DNA from: Inquilinus ginsengisoli_B
Lineage (GTDB): Bacteria > Pseudomonadota > Alphaproteobacteria > DSM-16000 > Inquilinaceae
NCBI RefSeq assembly: GCF_050434925.1
Contig: NZ_JBNDJK010000001.1
Location: 2,728,001-2,792,000 of the forward strand
DNA: 64,000 nucleotides
Direction of reading: 5' to 3'
This document shows, piece after piece, positions 17,180 to 24,843 of this stretch. Each line of letters begins with the position of its first letter. The stretch's first letter is position 1. A program made the translations under genes and the position numbers. Under the pieces are notes generated by a model. It had not been told where the DNA came from, ran no database searches, and saw nothing but the letters and a program-made list of their open reading frames with translations.

Positions 17180-17325
17180 GTCATGACGAGGAGCGAAGCG
17201 ACGTGGCCATCCAGGTTGGCAGGGCTCCGACGGCGGGGCTGGATGGCCACGCCTCGCTCTTGAAGAAGTTAAAACTTTCTTTCCCTTCCGGGGCCGCCCC
17301 AGCGGCGTGAGATGCTCGCCATGAC
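17180..17325. repeat. Dispersed palindromic repeat, family R copy 3
   Basis: A 146-bp element from GTCATGACGAGGAGCGAAGC to CTCGCCATGAC, with internal TGGCCATCCAG / CTGGATGGCCA arms. The right half from about 17257 matches the copy at 6152-6306 with two differences. It lies between convergent genes (DUF2333 and the DapA-like gene). Confidence 0.8.
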
Positions 17326-17365
17326 GAGGAAAGGGCCGGAGAGTCGGCCTCAATAGGGCTTGGTA

Positions 17366-18259
17366 TCAGCCCTTTGGCCCGAACGGCCCCAGCGCCGCGG
17401 CGTGCCGGGCCACCAGGTCGAGGCCGAATTCGGTCGGGCGCAGCGCCGGCGCCCGGTCATGCACCGTCAGCCCCGCCCGGGCGGCGAACAGGCGCTTGCC
17501 GTAGCAGATCAGCGTCTCGATCGACTGCATGACGAAGACGATCGACGGCGCCACCCGGGCATAGGCCGCCGCGGCGCCTGCTTCATCCCCGGCGTCGTGC
17601 CGCCGGTGGATCGCCACCGCGTGGTCGACCGCGTCCGGCGCCAGCAGGAAGCCGCTGCAGCCGGCGTGCAGGCTGTCGATCATCTCCAGCCCGCCGCGGC
17701 CGTTGAACACCCGCAGCTTTCCCTCGGTCACGGCGATCAGCCGCTCGATCTCGACCGCCGACCCCTCCGCCTTGATCAGCGTCATGTTGGCGTGGCGGCG
17801 CATCAACCGGGCGATGTCGTCGGCGGCCAGGCCGCGGCCGAGATATTGCGGCGCGTTCTGGATCGCCACCGGCAGCGCCGTCGCATCCATCACCCGGCTG
17901 AAGACGTCGAGATACTCGCCGGCGCCGTAGCTGCCTGCGGCCGGCGGCTGCAGGATCAGCCAGCCGGCTCCCGCCGCCTCGGCCGCCCGGACCATGGCCA
18001 CCTGCTCCGCCACCGACGGGCCGAAGATGGTGAAGCCGACCGGCACCCGGCCGCCGACATCCTCGGCCACCCAGTCCATCACCGCCCGGCGCTCGTCGAA
18101 GGCCAGCTTCGCCACCTCGGTGGCCAGGCCCAGCGCGGCGATGCCGGCGACTCCGGCCTCCAGGCACGCCTCCGCCTGTCGGCGCATGGCGGCGCGGTCC
18201 AGCCGCTCCTCCGTATCGAAGAAGGCGTACAGGATGGCGTGGATGCCGGGTGCGGTCAT
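17366..18259 (-). CDS. Dihydrodipicolinate synthase-family aldolase/lyase, atypical active site
   Basis: 297 residues, the normal length for the DapA/NAL (class I aldolase, TIM barrel) superfamily. The Schiff-base lysine is present as K163 in MTLIKAEG. However, the usual GTTGE motif is GLATE (44-48), and the conserved tyrosine of the YNxP motif is glutamine (Q134 in AIQNAP). It is therefore unlikely to make dihydrodipicolinate and may cleave or hydrate another keto acid. It lies 16 bp downstream of the FUSC gene and is probably co-transcribed with it. The substrate is unknown. Confidence 0.85.
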   Translation of the reverse strand: MTAPGIHAILYAFFDTEERLDRAAMRRQAEACLEAGVAGIAALGLATEVAKLAFDERRAVMDWVAEDVGGRVPVGFTIFGPSVAEQVAMVRAAEAAGAGWLILQPPAAGSYGAGEYLDVFSRVMDATALPVAIQNAPQYLGRGLAADDIARLMRRHANMTLIKAEGSAVEIERLIAVTEGKLRVFNGRGGLEMIDSLHAGCSGFLLAPDAVDHAVAIHRRHDAGDEAGAAAAYARVAPSIVFVMQSIETLICYGKRLFAARAGLTVHDRAPALRPTEFGLDLVARHAAALGPFGPKG

Positions 18260-18275
18260 GGCGCTCTCCCTGATG

Positions 18276-19358
18276 TCAGTCCGCCGTCAGCGCCCCGCCG
18301 CCTTCCCCCGCCTGCTCGCGCAGCCGCTCGGCCAGGTCGGCGAGGTTGTCGCGGAGCTGGGCGAAGGTGAAGGCGATGGCGAAGGCCTGGCCGAACTCGC
18401 GCCCGTCGAGGCCATCCCCGCCCGTGCCGCGCAAGGCGTCGACACTGCTCTGCAGGGCCGCGACGGCCTGGTCCAGCGCGCTGCCGTCGCCGGCCGCCGC
18501 CTTGGCCTCCAGCGCCGCGGCCAGGGCGGTCATCCGCTTCTTCGCCGCCGTCACCGCCTGGTCGAGCGTCGCCCCGAGCGCCGCCTGGAGCGTCGATGAC
18601 AATGGGACCTGGGCGGCCCGGACCAGGATGATCTCGCTGTGCCACAGGCGGCGGATGGTGCGGATGATCGGCGCCGGGTCGAGATGGTCGGGGATGGCGC
18701 CGGGCCGCTCGCGCCGCGCCTCGTCGATCTGGCCGTCGCCCTTGCGCAGCAGCGTGCGGATGCGCTGGTTGAGCGCGGTTGGGTCTTCCCCCGACCCGGC
18801 CAGCCGCCCGGCGATCAGGGTCAGCAGCGCGGCGCATTGGCCGAGCAACTCGGCGCCGGTGTCGCGCAGATGGTCACCGGCGCGGGCGGGCAAGATCAGC
18901 AGCGCGGCCAACACCCCGACCACGGTGCCCAGCCCGATCTCCGCCACCCGCTGGAAGGCGGCGCCCAGCGGATCGGCATGGCTGGGGTCGGACAGCATCA
19001 CGATCGCCGCGGTGACCGAGCCGAGCCGCAGGTTGGGGCGGCGGGCGGTGATATAGACGGTGGTCAGCATGACCAGCAGCAGCACGACGCCGGTGCGCAG
19101 CGCCGAGGGGCCGGACAGCACCGACCCGACCACCCCGAAGGCGGCGCCCAACGCGGTGCCGAGCAGCCGGTCGATGGTCGCGCTCAGCGTGGCGCCGAGC
19201 GTGGCCTGCAGCACGATCACCGCGGTCAGCACCGACCAGTAGCCCTTGGGCAGGCCGAGGGCCTCGGCCAGGGCATAGGCGGCGACGGCCGCGATCGCGC
19301 CCCGCACCGCCTGGCGGACATGGATCGGGTCGAGGCGGGGACGGGACAGGCGGATCAT
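18276..19358 (-). CDS. FUSC-family (fusaric acid resistance-like) membrane protein
   Basis: 360 residues from the ATG at 19358 with GGAG six bases upstream; a longer frame upstream is not used. Two clusters of hydrophobic helices near the N-terminus include GYWSVLTAVIVLQATLGATL and GTALGAAFGVVGSVL, typical of FUSC/ArAE-type proteins. A helical cytoplasmic C-terminal half follows, rich in Ala, Leu and charged residues. Related proteins are linked to efflux of aromatic acids. It is shorter than full-length AaeB/YccS proteins (about 650-700) and resembles the half-size family. It precedes the DapA-like gene. Confidence 0.82.
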   Translation of the reverse strand: MIRLSRPRLDPIHVRQAVRGAIAAVAAYALAEALGLPKGYWSVLTAVIVLQATLGATLSATIDRLLGTALGAAFGVVGSVLSGPSALRTGVVLLLVMLTTVYITARRPNLRLGSVTAAIVMLSDPSHADPLGAAFQRVAEIGLGTVVGVLAALLILPARAGDHLRDTGAELLGQCAALLTLIAGRLAGSGEDPTALNQRIRTLLRKGDGQIDEARRERPGAIPDHLDPAPIIRTIRRLWHSEIILVRAAQVPLSSTLQAALGATLDQAVTAAKKRMTALAAALEAKAAAGDGSALDQAVAALQSSVDALRGTGGDGLDGREFGQAFAIAFTFAQLRDNLADLAERLREQAGEGGGALTAD

Positions 19359-19490
19359 CGCGACTCCGGGGCTGCGGCGACAGCATGCCAGAGAGCGGCG
19401 GTGCGCTGCAGCCTCGTCGGACGCGATTGAAAGGCACTCGCAATCGCAATATCCGCGTGGTAACCCAACCTCGTTCACGAGGGGGTGACG

Positions 19491-20630
19491 ATGGGTTCGA
19501 TGTTGAGGGTCCTGGCAGTGGCTGCGTTCAGCCTCTGGGCCGGCACGGCGGTCGCGGCGGACGACAAGATCTCAGTCACCGACCTGGCCGGCCGCACGGT
19601 CGAGGTGCCGAAGAAGGTCGAGCGCATCCTGCTCGGCGAAGGGCGGCAGATCTACATCGTCGCGGCGCTCGACCGCGAGAACCCGATCGGCCGCATCGCC
19701 GGCTGGAAGGACGAGTTCGAGCGCTCCGACCTCGATACCTACAAGCTGTACCAGGCGAAGTTCCCCGGCATCGACGCCATCCCGGACATCGGCGACCCGG
19801 AGGAGGGGACGTTCAATACCGAGCAGGCGATCGCGCTGAAACCCGACGTGTTGTTCCTCCTGCTCGGCCAGAAACCGGCGGCCGAGGAATCCGGGCTGAT
19901 CAAGACGCTGGAGGGCGCCGGCATCGCCACCGTCTTCATCGACTTCCGTGACGAGCCCTTTACCAACACCGAGCCCAGCGTCCGGCTGTTCGGCCAGATC
20001 CTCGGCCGGCAGGACCGGGCGGAAGAGTTCATCGCCTTCTACCGCCAGCAGCTGGACCTGGTGCTGGGCCCGTTGTCCAAGGCGGATGCGCCGAGCCCGA
20101 AGGTGATGATCGAGCGTGCCGCCGGCACCGGCTGGGGCGCCGAATGCTGCGCCTCCTTCGGCGACGAGAATTTCGGCCGCATGGTGCGGATGGCCGGCGG
20201 CACCAACATCGCCACCGGCCTGATCCCCGGTGCCTTCGGCGTGCTGAACCCGGAGCAGGTGACGGTCGCCAACCCCGACGTGGTGATCGCGACCGGCGCC
20301 AACTGGTCGCAATTCGTGCCGGATGGCGGCTGGGTCGGCCTCGGCCCCGATGCCGACCAGGCGAAGGCGAAGGACCGGCTGGCGGCGCTGGTGGCGCGCC
20401 CGGCCTATACCGGCGTCAAGGCGGTGGCGGACGGCCGCGTCCACGCCATCTGGCACCAGTTCTACGACAGCCCGTACCAGTTCGTCGGCGTCCAGCAGAT
20501 CGCCAAATGGCTGCACCCCGACCTGTACGCCGACCTCGACCCGGAGGCGACGTTCCGCACCCTGCACGAGCGCTTCCTGCCGATCCCGTACCGGCCCGGC
20601 TACTGGGTCTCGCTGGCCCCGGCCGGCTGA
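19491..20630 (+). CDS. Siderophore/cobalamin-type ABC transporter substrate-binding protein
   Basis: 379 residues from the ATG at 19491, with GAGGGGG upstream; a GTG at 19485 is an alternative. The signal peptide is VLAVAAFSLWAGTAVAA, and the mature part begins with ISVTDLAGRTVEVPKKVERI, the usual opening of FecB/FhuD/BtuF-like class III binding proteins. It contains AIALKPDVLFLL and a C-terminal region around QFVGVQQIAKWLHPD. It is the first gene of a binding protein-permease-ATPase operon. An iron-siderophore or haem is the likely substrate; no TonB receptor is adjacent. It is divergent from the FUSC gene. Confidence 0.9.
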   Translation: MGSMLRVLAVAAFSLWAGTAVAADDKISVTDLAGRTVEVPKKVERILLGEGRQIYIVAALDRENPIGRIAGWKDEFERSDLDTYKLYQAKFPGIDAIPDIGDPEEGTFNTEQAIALKPDVLFLLLGQKPAAEESGLIKTLEGAGIATVFIDFRDEPFTNTEPSVRLFGQILGRQDRAEEFIAFYRQQLDLVLGPLSKADAPSPKVMIERAAGTGWGAECCASFGDENFGRMVRMAGGTNIATGLIPGAFGVLNPEQVTVANPDVVIATGANWSQFVPDGGWVGLGPDADQAKAKDRLAALVARPAYTGVKAVADGRVHAIWHQFYDSPYQFVGVQQIAKWLHPDLYADLDPEATFRTLHERFLPIPYRPGYWVSLAPAG

Positions 20631-20641
20631 AAGGCTTGAGC

Positions 20642-21718
20642 ATGGCGGACCACGCCGTCCCGATCGACACCCATCTGCGCGCCGGCCGCGCCGCCTATCG
20701 TGGCATGGCCCGGCGCAAGCTGCTGCTGCTCGCAGCCCTGGCCGCGGCGCTGCTGGTCAGCCTGGTGCTCGACATCGGCATCGGCCCGGCGCGCTACGGC
20801 GTCGGCGAGGTGGTGTCGGCCCTGGTCTCACCCTCCGACGTCCCGGCGACGCTGCGGGTGGTGATCTGGGACATCCGCCTGCCGGTGGCCCTGATGGCCG
20901 TCGTGGTCGGCGCCGCCCTGGCGGTGGCCGGGGCGCAGATGCAGACGGTGCTGAACAACCCGCTGGCCGATCCCTTCACCCTCGGCATCTCGGCCGCCGC
21001 CAGCTTCGGCGCGGCGCTGGCCCTCGTGCTCGGCGTGGCGCTGATCCCCGCCCTGACCGACGTCATGGTGCCGGTCAACGCCTTCCTGATGGCGCTGGTG
21101 GCGTCGCTGGGGCTGCACGCGCTGAGCCAGCGCCGCGGCGTGACCATGGAGACGGTGGTGCTGCTGGGCATCGCCATCGTCTTCACCTTCAACGCGCTGC
21201 TGTCGCTGCTGCAATATGTGGCGTCGGAACAGGCGCTGGCGGCGGTGGTGTTCTGGACCATGGGCAGCCTGGGCAAGGCGAGCTGGGGCAAGCTCGCGGT
21301 CACCGCCGGGGTGCTGGTCGTCCTGCTGCCGCTGATGGCGCGCCGCGCCTGGCAGCTGACGGCGCTGCGCCTTGGCGAGGACAAGGCCCGCAGCTTCGGC
21401 ATCGATGTCCGCCGGATGCGGCTGGAGACGATCCTGGCGGTCAGCCTGCTGGCGGCTGTGCCGGTCGCCTTCGTCGGCACCATCGGCTTCGTCGGCCTGG
21501 TCGGGCCGCATATCGCCCGCATGCTGATCGGCGAGGACCAGCGCTTCTTCCTGCCGGCCTCGGCCCTGGCCGGGGCGCTGATGCTGTCGGCCACCTCGAT
21601 CGTGTCGAAGTCGATCGTGCCGGGCGTGATCTTCCCGATTGGCGTGATCACCGCCCTGGTCGGCGTGCCTTTCTTCTTCAGCCTGATCCTGGCCAGCCGG
21701 CGCCGCGCATGGCAATGA
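20642..21718 (+). CDS. FecCD-family ABC transporter permease
   Basis: 358 residues starting MADHAVPIDTHLRAGRAAYRG, 11 bp after the binding-protein gene. It has about nine to ten membrane helices and FecCD/BtuC motifs: RLPVALMAVVVGAALAVAGA, QTVLNNPLADPFTLGISAAA, GTIGFVGLVGPHIARMLIGE and a C-terminal FPIGVITALVGVPFFF. It forms the homodimeric membrane channel of the importer. It overlaps the ATPase gene by 10 bp. Confidence 0.95.
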   Translation: MADHAVPIDTHLRAGRAAYRGMARRKLLLLAALAAALLVSLVLDIGIGPARYGVGEVVSALVSPSDVPATLRVVIWDIRLPVALMAVVVGAALAVAGAQMQTVLNNPLADPFTLGISAAASFGAALALVLGVALIPALTDVMVPVNAFLMALVASLGLHALSQRRGVTMETVVLLGIAIVFTFNALLSLLQYVASEQALAAVVFWTMGSLGKASWGKLAVTAGVLVVLLPLMARRAWQLTALRLGEDKARSFGIDVRRMRLETILAVSLLAAVPVAFVGTIGFVGLVGPHIARMLIGEDQRFFLPASALAGALMLSATSIVSKSIVPGVIFPIGVITALVGVPFFFSLILASRRRAWQ

Positions 21719-22530
21719 ACCCCGTCACCCTCGAGCTGCGCGACGTTTCGGTCGCCTATGGCCGCCGGGCGGTGCTGCACGGCATCACCACCCCGGTGAT
21801 GGCGGGCGGCGAGGTCACCGCCGTGATCGGGCCGAACGCGGTCGGCAAGTCCAGCCTGTTCCGCCGCATCGCCGGGCTGATCGGCGGCCCGGGCGAGGTG
21901 CTGGTCGACGGCCGCGCCGCCGCCGGCTGGGAGGCGAGCGACCCGAGCCGGCCGTGCCATCTCCCGCAGGAGGCGGCGGTCAACGCCGTCCTCACCGTGC
22001 TCGAATCCGTGCTGCTGGCGCGCAAGAGCAGCGCCGGCTGGCGGGTCGACGACACCGATCTCGACGCCGTCACCCGCACCCTGGCGCTGCTCGAGATCGA
22101 CGATCTCGCCATGCGCAACCTGGGCGAGCTCAGCGGCGGCCAGAAGCAGCTGGTGTCGATCGCCCAGGCCCTGGTGCGCGATCCCCGCATCCTGTTGATG
22201 GACGAGCCGACCAGCGCGCTCGACCTGCAGCGCCAGGTCGAGGTGCTGACCCTGGTCCGCGACCTGGCCCGCAGCCGGTCGCTATGCGTGCTGATCGCGC
22301 TGCATGACCTGAACCAGGCGGTGCGCTTCACCGACCGGGTGCTGGTGCTGAAGGAAGGCCGTGTCGCCGCCTGCGGCGAGCCGCGGACCGTCGTCACCGC
22401 CGAGATGCTGCGCGAGGTCTACGGCGTCGAGGCGCGGGTCGAGACCTGCTCGGACGGCATGCCGATGGTGCTGGCCGACCGCTCGATCCGCCGGCGCCGT
22501 ATCGCGGTGGACCGGCTGGCCGCCGAATAG
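21709..22530 (+). CDS. FecE/FhuC/BtuD-type ABC transporter ATP-binding protein
   Basis: 273 residues from the ATG at 21709; an in-frame ATG at 21715 gives an ATGA overlap with the permease stop and is equally possible. The ABC motifs are Walker A GPNAVGKSS, Q-loop region CHLPQEAAVN, signature LSGGQKQLVSIAQ, Walker B ILLMDEPTSALD and the switch histidine in LIALHDLNQAV. It is the last gene of the operon and is followed at once by a strong hairpin at 22534-22558. Confidence 0.94.
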   Translation: MAMNPVTLELRDVSVAYGRRAVLHGITTPVMAGGEVTAVIGPNAVGKSSLFRRIAGLIGGPGEVLVDGRAAAGWEASDPSRPCHLPQEAAVNAVLTVLESVLLARKSSAGWRVDDTDLDAVTRTLALLEIDDLAMRNLGELSGGQKQLVSIAQALVRDPRILLMDEPTSALDLQRQVEVLTLVRDLARSRSLCVLIALHDLNQAVRFTDRVLVLKEGRVAACGEPRTVVTAEMLREVYGVEARVETCSDGMPMVLADRSIRRRRIAVDRLAAE

Positions 22531-22533
22531 CAA

Positions 22534-22558
22534 AAGGCCCGCCACCCGGGCGGGCCTT
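22534..22558. terminator. Strong hairpin terminator after the siderophore importer operon
   Basis: A perfect 10-bp stem (AAGGCCCGCC / GGCGGGCCTT) with a 5-base loop starts 4 bp after the ATPase stop codon. The A-run before and the TT after the stem suit bidirectional use, serving also the convergent ahpCD operon. Confidence 0.8.
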
Positions 22559-22581
22559 GCGTCTGGCCAGAGCGCGGGCCG

Positions 22582-23115
22582 TCAGGCGGCCAGCTTCTCC
22601 TCGGCGTCCAGCGTGGCGGCCACGGCGTGGATCACCGCGGCGATGCGGATCACGGCCTGGACCACGTCCTTGCCCACGCCCTTCTTGGCGACGACCTGCT
22701 CATGGCTGTCCATGCACATGCCGCAGCCGTTGATCGCCGACACCGCCAGCGAATACAGCTCGAAATCCACCTGGTCGACGCCCGGGTTGGCGATCGCGTT
22801 CATGCGCAGCCGCGCCGGCATGGTCGCGTAGTCCTTCTCGGACACCAGATGGGTGAAGCGGTAGTAGATGTTGTTCATGCCCATGATCGCCGCCGCGGTC
22901 TTGGCGGCGCCCTGCGCCTCGGGCGACAGGTGCTGCGCCGCGTCGGCCGCGATCGCCTTGATCACGGTGGCGTTGCGCGAGGCATAGGCGCTGGCCAGGG
23001 CCGAACCCCAGATCTGCTGGGCGGTCACGCCGGGCGCGGTCAGGACCGAGGACAGGTTGAGCTTCAGATCCTTGGCGTAGTCGGGAAGAGCGGCCTTCAG
23101 CGTGTCGATCGACAT
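22582..23115 (-). CDS. ahpD: Alkyl hydroperoxide reductase AhpD
   Basis: 177 residues of the AhpD branch of the carboxymuconolactone decarboxylase-like family. The catalytic set is visible: E119, and C131-x-x-C134 followed by H138 in INGCGMCMDSHEQ, almost the same numbering as the Mycobacterium tuberculosis protein. AhpD is a thiol-disulfide reductase that passes electrons (via dihydrolipoamide in mycobacteria) to AhpC. It lies 75 bp downstream of ahpC on the same strand, as expected for an AhpC-AhpD pair without AhpF. Confidence 0.95.
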   Translation of the reverse strand: MSIDTLKAALPDYAKDLKLNLSSVLTAPGVTAQQIWGSALASAYASRNATVIKAIAADAAQHLSPEAQGAAKTAAAIMGMNNIYYRFTHLVSEKDYATMPARLRMNAIANPGVDQVDFELYSLAVSAINGCGMCMDSHEQVVAKKGVGKDVVQAVIRIAAVIHAVAATLDAEEKLAA

Positions 23116-23190
23116 GGGGACTCCGGCGGGACTTGGAAAAGGCAGGGGCCGGCCCGCGTGGGGCCGGCCGGAGAGGAACAGGACGCCGGA

Positions 23191-23736
23191 TCAGGCGGCC
23201 TGCAGGGTCTCCTCGCCCTTCTGCCAGTTGCAGGGGCACAGCTCGTCGGTCTGCAGCGCGTCGAGCACGCGCAGGACCTCGTGCGGGTTGCGGCCGACCG
23301 ACATGTCGTTGACCGAGACGAAGCGGATGATGTTCTCCGGGTCGACGATGAAGGTGGCGCGCAGACACACCTCCTCGTTCTTCTCGAGGATGCCCAGGGC
23401 GCGGCTCAGGTCCTTGCGGATGTCGGCCAGCATCGGGATGGGCAGGTCCTTCAGGTCGGCGTGGTTCTGGCGCCAGGCCAGGTGCACGAACTCGCTGTCG
23501 GTCGACACGCCGTAGGTCAGCGCATCGCGGTCGGCGAAGTCGCCGGCCAGCTTGCCGAACGCCGCGATCTCGGTCGGGCAGACGAAGGTGAAGTCCTTCG
23601 GCCAGAAGAACACGATCTTCCACTTGCCCTTGCTCGCGGCGCGATCGATCTGGGTGAAGGCGTCCTTCGGGTTGGTCGAGACAACGGCCTGGAGCGAGAA
23701 ATCCGGGAAGGTGTCGCCAATGGTCAGCATGGGCAT
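23191..23736 (-). CDS. ahpC: Peroxiredoxin AhpC (AhpD-dependent type)
   Basis: 181 residues from the ATG at 23736 (GGAG 7 bases upstream); an ATG two codons later is an alternative. The peroxidatic cysteine is C53 in FTFVCPTEI. The C-terminal ELCPCNWQKGEETLQ carries C167 and C169, the extra-cysteine arrangement of mycobacterial AhpC that works with AhpD. It reduces hydrogen peroxide, organic peroxides and peroxynitrite in the cytoplasm. It is transcribed from a promoter at 23811-23839 and lies divergently from oxyR. Confidence 0.95.
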   Translation of the reverse strand: MPMLTIGDTFPDFSLQAVVSTNPKDAFTQIDRAASKGKWKIVFFWPKDFTFVCPTEIAAFGKLAGDFADRDALTYGVSTDSEFVHLAWRQNHADLKDLPIPMLADIRKDLSRALGILEKNEEVCLRATFIVDPENIIRFVSVNDMSVGRNPHEVLRVLDALQTDELCPCNWQKGEETLQAA

Positions 23737-23810
23737 CGAGAGGCTCCGTGGGATCTTTGGTGGGATTTTTTGTGTGCGGCGCAACAGGGTTGGTGCCGCA
23801 GTGCAGCAAG

Positions 23811-23876
23811 GAGATAGCAAGCCGGAGTCTCACAATCAAATCGATTGTTCCGACAATTATGATAGCCTGAGCCTAT
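23811..23876. promoter_or_regulatory. Divergent ahpC/oxyR promoter region with OxyR-like sites
   Basis: On the minus strand, TTGATT (23839-23834) and TATCTC (23816-23811) are spaced by 17 bp and form the likely ahpC promoter. Next to the -35 is the inverted repeat ATTGT-TCCG-ACAAT (23844-23857). At 23862-23876, ATAGCCTGAGCCTAT has the ATAG-N7-CTAT form of an OxyR half-operator and overlaps the oxyR start codon, suggesting autoregulation. The assignments are from sequence pattern and position. Confidence 0.55.
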
Positions 23877-24834
23877 GAACCAACCGATCACCCTGCGGCA
23901 GCTCCGCTATGTCGTCGCGGTCGCCGACACGCGCCATTTCGGCCGGGCCGCCGCCGCCTGCCATGTCAGCCAGCCCTCGCTCAGCGCCCAGGTCCAGGCG
24001 CTGGAGGAGATGCTGGGCGGGCCGCTGTTCGAACGGTCGAAGCGGCGGATCCTGCTGACCCCGCTGGGCGAATCGATCGTCGTCCGGGCACGGCGGATTC
24101 TCGCGGAGACCCAGGACCTGCTGCTGGCCGCGCGCGACCAGGCGGCGCCGCTGGCCGGCGATTTCCGGCTCGGCGTGATCCCGACGCTGGGCCCCTATCT
24201 GCTGCCGCGGCTGATGCGGACGCTGCGCCGCACCTATCCCGACCTGCGCCTGTATCTGCGCGAGGACCTGACCGACCGGCTGGTCGAACGGCTGCGCCGC
24301 GGCGAGCTGGAGGCGGCACTGCTGGCCCTGCCGGTCGAGGATCCGAAGCTGGAATCGCTGCCGGTGTTCGACGAGCCCTTCCTGCTGGCCGTGCCCACCG
24401 GACATCGGCTGGCCCGGGCCAACCGGGTGACACCGGCCGACCTGTCGGGCGAGCATCTGCTGCTGCTGGAGGATGGGCACTGCCTGCGCGACCAGGCGCT
24501 GGAGGTGTGCCGCAGCGCGGCGCGGACCGAGGAGGATTCGTTCGGCGCCACCAGCCTGTCGACCCTGCGCGAGATGGTGGCCGGGCGGATCGGCATCACC
24601 CTGCTGCCGGCCTTGGCCTGCACCGCGCCGACCATGGCCGACAGCGACATCGCGGTCAGGCCGTTCGATGCGCCGCAGCCGTCGCGCCGGATCGGGCTGG
24701 TCTGGCGCCGGGGCGCGGCGCGACGGGGCGAGATCGAGATGCTGGCCGAGTTCCTGCGCCAGCACCTGCCGGAAGGCGCGGTGGCGATTCCGCAGGACGA
24801 TGACGAGGCGCCGGACCGGAGAGCGGCCGGCTGA
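23875..24834 (+). CDS. oxyR: Hydrogen peroxide-sensing LysR regulator OxyR
   Basis: 319 residues starting MNQPITLRQLRYVVAVADTR, with helix-turn-helix CHVSQPSLSAQVQALEE. The redox pair is conserved: C203 in EDGHCLRDQ and C212 in LEVCRSA, nine residues apart like C199 and C208 of E. coli OxyR. This makes peroxide sensing by disulfide formation very likely. It is divergent from ahpC-ahpD, its expected targets. The gene ends 9 bp from the convergent tamB stop. Confidence 0.95.
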   Translation: MNQPITLRQLRYVVAVADTRHFGRAAAACHVSQPSLSAQVQALEEMLGGPLFERSKRRILLTPLGESIVVRARRILAETQDLLLAARDQAAPLAGDFRLGVIPTLGPYLLPRLMRTLRRTYPDLRLYLREDLTDRLVERLRRGELEAALLALPVEDPKLESLPVFDEPFLLAVPTGHRLARANRVTPADLSGEHLLLLEDGHCLRDQALEVCRSAARTEEDSFGATSLSTLREMVAGRIGITLLPALACTAPTMADSDIAVRPFDAPQPSRRIGLVWRRGAARRGEIEMLAEFLRQHLPEGAVAIPQDDDEAPDRRAAG

Positions 24835-24843
24835 CGGCCGCCG

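Noticed and set aside
19432..19450. Possible Fur box before the siderophore-type binding protein
   Set aside because: GCACTCGCAATCGCAAT has only weak resemblance to Fur heptamers; the match is not strong enough to annotate.
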